From NCBI GenBank assembly GCA_027056615.1, contig JALUKJ010000362.1, positions 1-7,516 on the forward strand: 7,516 nt of DNA. The letters run 5' to 3'. The notes below the pieces were generated by a model. That model was not told where the DNA came from. It did not search any database and saw nothing but the letters and a program-made list of their open reading frames with translations. The position numbers were made by a program, and so were the translations under genes. This document shows positions 6,948-7,516 of this stretch, one piece after another (positions within the stretch are counted from its first letter, which is position 1; the number at the start of each line of letters is the position of its first letter). Source of the DNA: Campylobacteraceae bacterium (lineage in GTDB: Bacteria; Campylobacterota; Campylobacteria; Campylobacterales; Sulfurovaceae).

Positions 6948-6985
6948 ATAATAAAGTATTTTAACTAAAAGTTCTATATAGTGGG
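6948..6985 (-). promoter_or_regulatory. Candidate promoter region of the heptose operon
   Basis: The stretch just upstream of the 87-residue gene is very AT-rich and holds several -10-like hexamers on the minus strand: TATATA (6980-6975), TAAAAT (6963-6958) and TATTAT (6953-6948). None has a clear -35 box at 17 bases. In epsilonproteobacteria the -35 is poorly conserved, so this does not rule it out. TATTAT would leave almost no leader; TATATA or TAAAAT fits better. Confidence 0.25.
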
Positions 6986-7002
6986 ATTAGAAGAAGAGAT
7001 AA

Positions 7003-7038
7003 GGTGAACTACCTCTAGCTAAAGCTAGTACCGTTCAC
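7003..7038 (-). repeat. Imperfect long hairpin: asnB terminator or IS200/IS605-like end
   Basis: GTGAAC (7004-7009) pairs with GTTCAC (7033-7038), and CTAGCT (7015-7020) with AGCTAG (7023-7028) around a 2-base loop. An unpaired 5/4-base internal bulge separates the two stems. It begins 18 bases past the asnB stop on the minus strand, a normal place for a terminator, but the following CTTATCTCTTCTTCT is only loosely T-rich. The core TAGCTTTAGCTA on the minus strand resembles the hairpins at ends of IS200/IS605 elements. No tnpA or tnpB is present. Confidence 0.6.
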
Positions 7039-7056
7039 GATAATTTGTTATAAATA

Positions 7057-7431
7057 TTACTCCCATCTTTCTCTCCACGAAACATAGACCATTACTAACC
7101 AAATAAAAGTAGAATTTTCAACCATGCCTCTCTTTAAATTATTAACAGTTTTTTGAAGTTCTTCCTCTTTAAAAATAGCATCTTTTTTTAATATAGGACT
7201 CTCTAATGCATCAATAGCACTATCTTTTAATTCTCCAAGTAACCAAGATTTTAGAGGAACAGTAAAACCTGCTTTTGGTTTATCGGTTATCTCTGTAGGA
7301 ATATATTGCTTTAAGATTTCTCGTAGTAGGTATTTCCCCTTTTTCTCTTTATATTTTAGCTTGGCAGGAACTTGTGCTATATATTGGGCTAATCGGTGGT
7401 CTAAAAGGGGTTCTCTTCCGACAATAAAAAC
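7057..7431 (-). pseudogene. asnB: 3' remnant of asparagine synthetase B (glutamine-hydrolysing)
   Basis: The minus strand encodes about 121 residues of clear AsnB C terminus, ending at TAA 7059-7057. It opens with G-R-E-P-L-L-D-H-R-L (bases 7419-7390), then P-A-K-L-K-Y-K, G-K-Y-L-L-R-E-I-L and a K-x-x-x-G-F-x-V-P-L-x-x-W-L block. It ends in the usual W-x-x-x-x-x-Y-x-x-W-x-x-R-W. Full-length enzymes of this type are around 600 residues, so only the last fifth of the synthetase domain is present. Upstream of Ile-Val (7425-7420) the family sequence is lost, and an in-frame TAG follows at 7434-7432. The other frames do not resume the homology. There is no suitable start codon, so it is called a remnant. 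The rest may lie beyond an insertion outside the window. AsnB-like amidotransferases often sit in surface-polysaccharide loci. Confidence 0.75.
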
Positions 7432-7437
7432 CTACAA

Positions 7438-7470
7438 AAATCTATAAAATAGTATTAAGAAATCTATAAA
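7438..7470. repeat. Pair of 11-bp direct repeats
   Basis: AAATCTATAAA occurs at 7438-7448 and again at 7460-7470, start to start 22 bases, about two helical turns. It lies just outside the point where asnB homology ends. The meaning is unknown: it could be a subterminal protein-binding site of a mobile element or chance in AT-rich DNA. Confidence 0.45.
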
Positions 7471-7487
7471 TCTTTACTTTGTCGTTT

Positions 7488-7509
7488 GAGTAGTACTTGA
7501 CAACTACTC
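7488..7509. repeat. 7-bp inverted repeat containing a TTGACA hexamer
   Basis: GAGTAGT (7488-7494) and ACTACTC (7503-7509) are inverted around 8 bases. The plus strand holds a consensus -35 box TTGACA at 7497-7502, but a matching -10 would fall beyond the window. It could be an operator or promoter, or part of an element end next to the broken asnB. I see no gene between 7435 and 7516. Confidence 0.35.
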
Positions 7510-7516
7510 TTTACCT

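Noticed and set aside
7435..7516. Continuation of asnB through a frameshift
   Set aside because: All three minus-strand frames were read: each has stops within the stretch and none shows AsnB-like residues before G-R-E-P-L-L-D-H.

Overview
The window is AT-rich chromosomal DNA holding a lipopolysaccharide/lipooligosaccharide (LPS/LOS) inner-core locus. Protein content and layout point to a member of the Campylobacterota (epsilonproteobacteria). From memory, Campylobacter jejuni has the same arrangement: waaF running into gmhA tail to tail, then hldE, hldD and gmhB on the opposite strand. The close family resemblance, a fused HldE and the low GC suggest a free-living relative such as a Sulfurovum/Sulfurimonas/Arcobacter-type organism. 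The genus is an inference.

Left half, plus strand (1-3020): four tightly packed genes with 4-11 bp overlaps read rightward. They are the 3' end of a WaaE/LgtF-like GT2 glucosyltransferase, a GT2 enzyme with a galactosyltransferase-type C-terminal half, a second GT2-like enzyme with an EAD motif in the DXD position, and the heptosyltransferase waaF. Right half, minus strand (3017-6929): a leftward operon encodes an 87-residue acidic helical protein of unknown function, gmhB, hldD, hldE (kinase-adenylyltransferase fusion) and gmhA. Together GmhA, HldE, GmhB and HldD make up the whole route from sedoheptulose 7-phosphate to ADP-L-glycero-beta-D-manno-heptose. WaaF then uses that donor, so donor synthesis and use are side by side. 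The two operons converge with their stop codons overlapping.

Non-coding layer: two GTAG/TTAG-headed palindromes that look like REP units (5021-5044 and 2997-3020) and a partial third (5126-5141) all lie at gene 3' ends. They supply or overlap the stop codons of waaF, gmhA and hldD. The only real gap in the heptose operon (5007-5137, between hldD and hldE) is almost wholly made of palindromes.

Right end (6930-7516): about 127 bp of intergenic DNA contains a long imperfect hairpin. It is followed by the C-terminal fifth of an asparagine synthetase (asnB) on the minus strand, whose homology stops abruptly near 7423. Beyond that is about 85 bp of very AT-rich DNA with short direct and inverted repeats and no recognisable gene, so this edge looks rearranged or invaded by a mobile element. 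I see no tRNA, rRNA or CRISPR array. I found no convincing new multi-gene system; the unusual content is the repeat layer and the damaged right edge.
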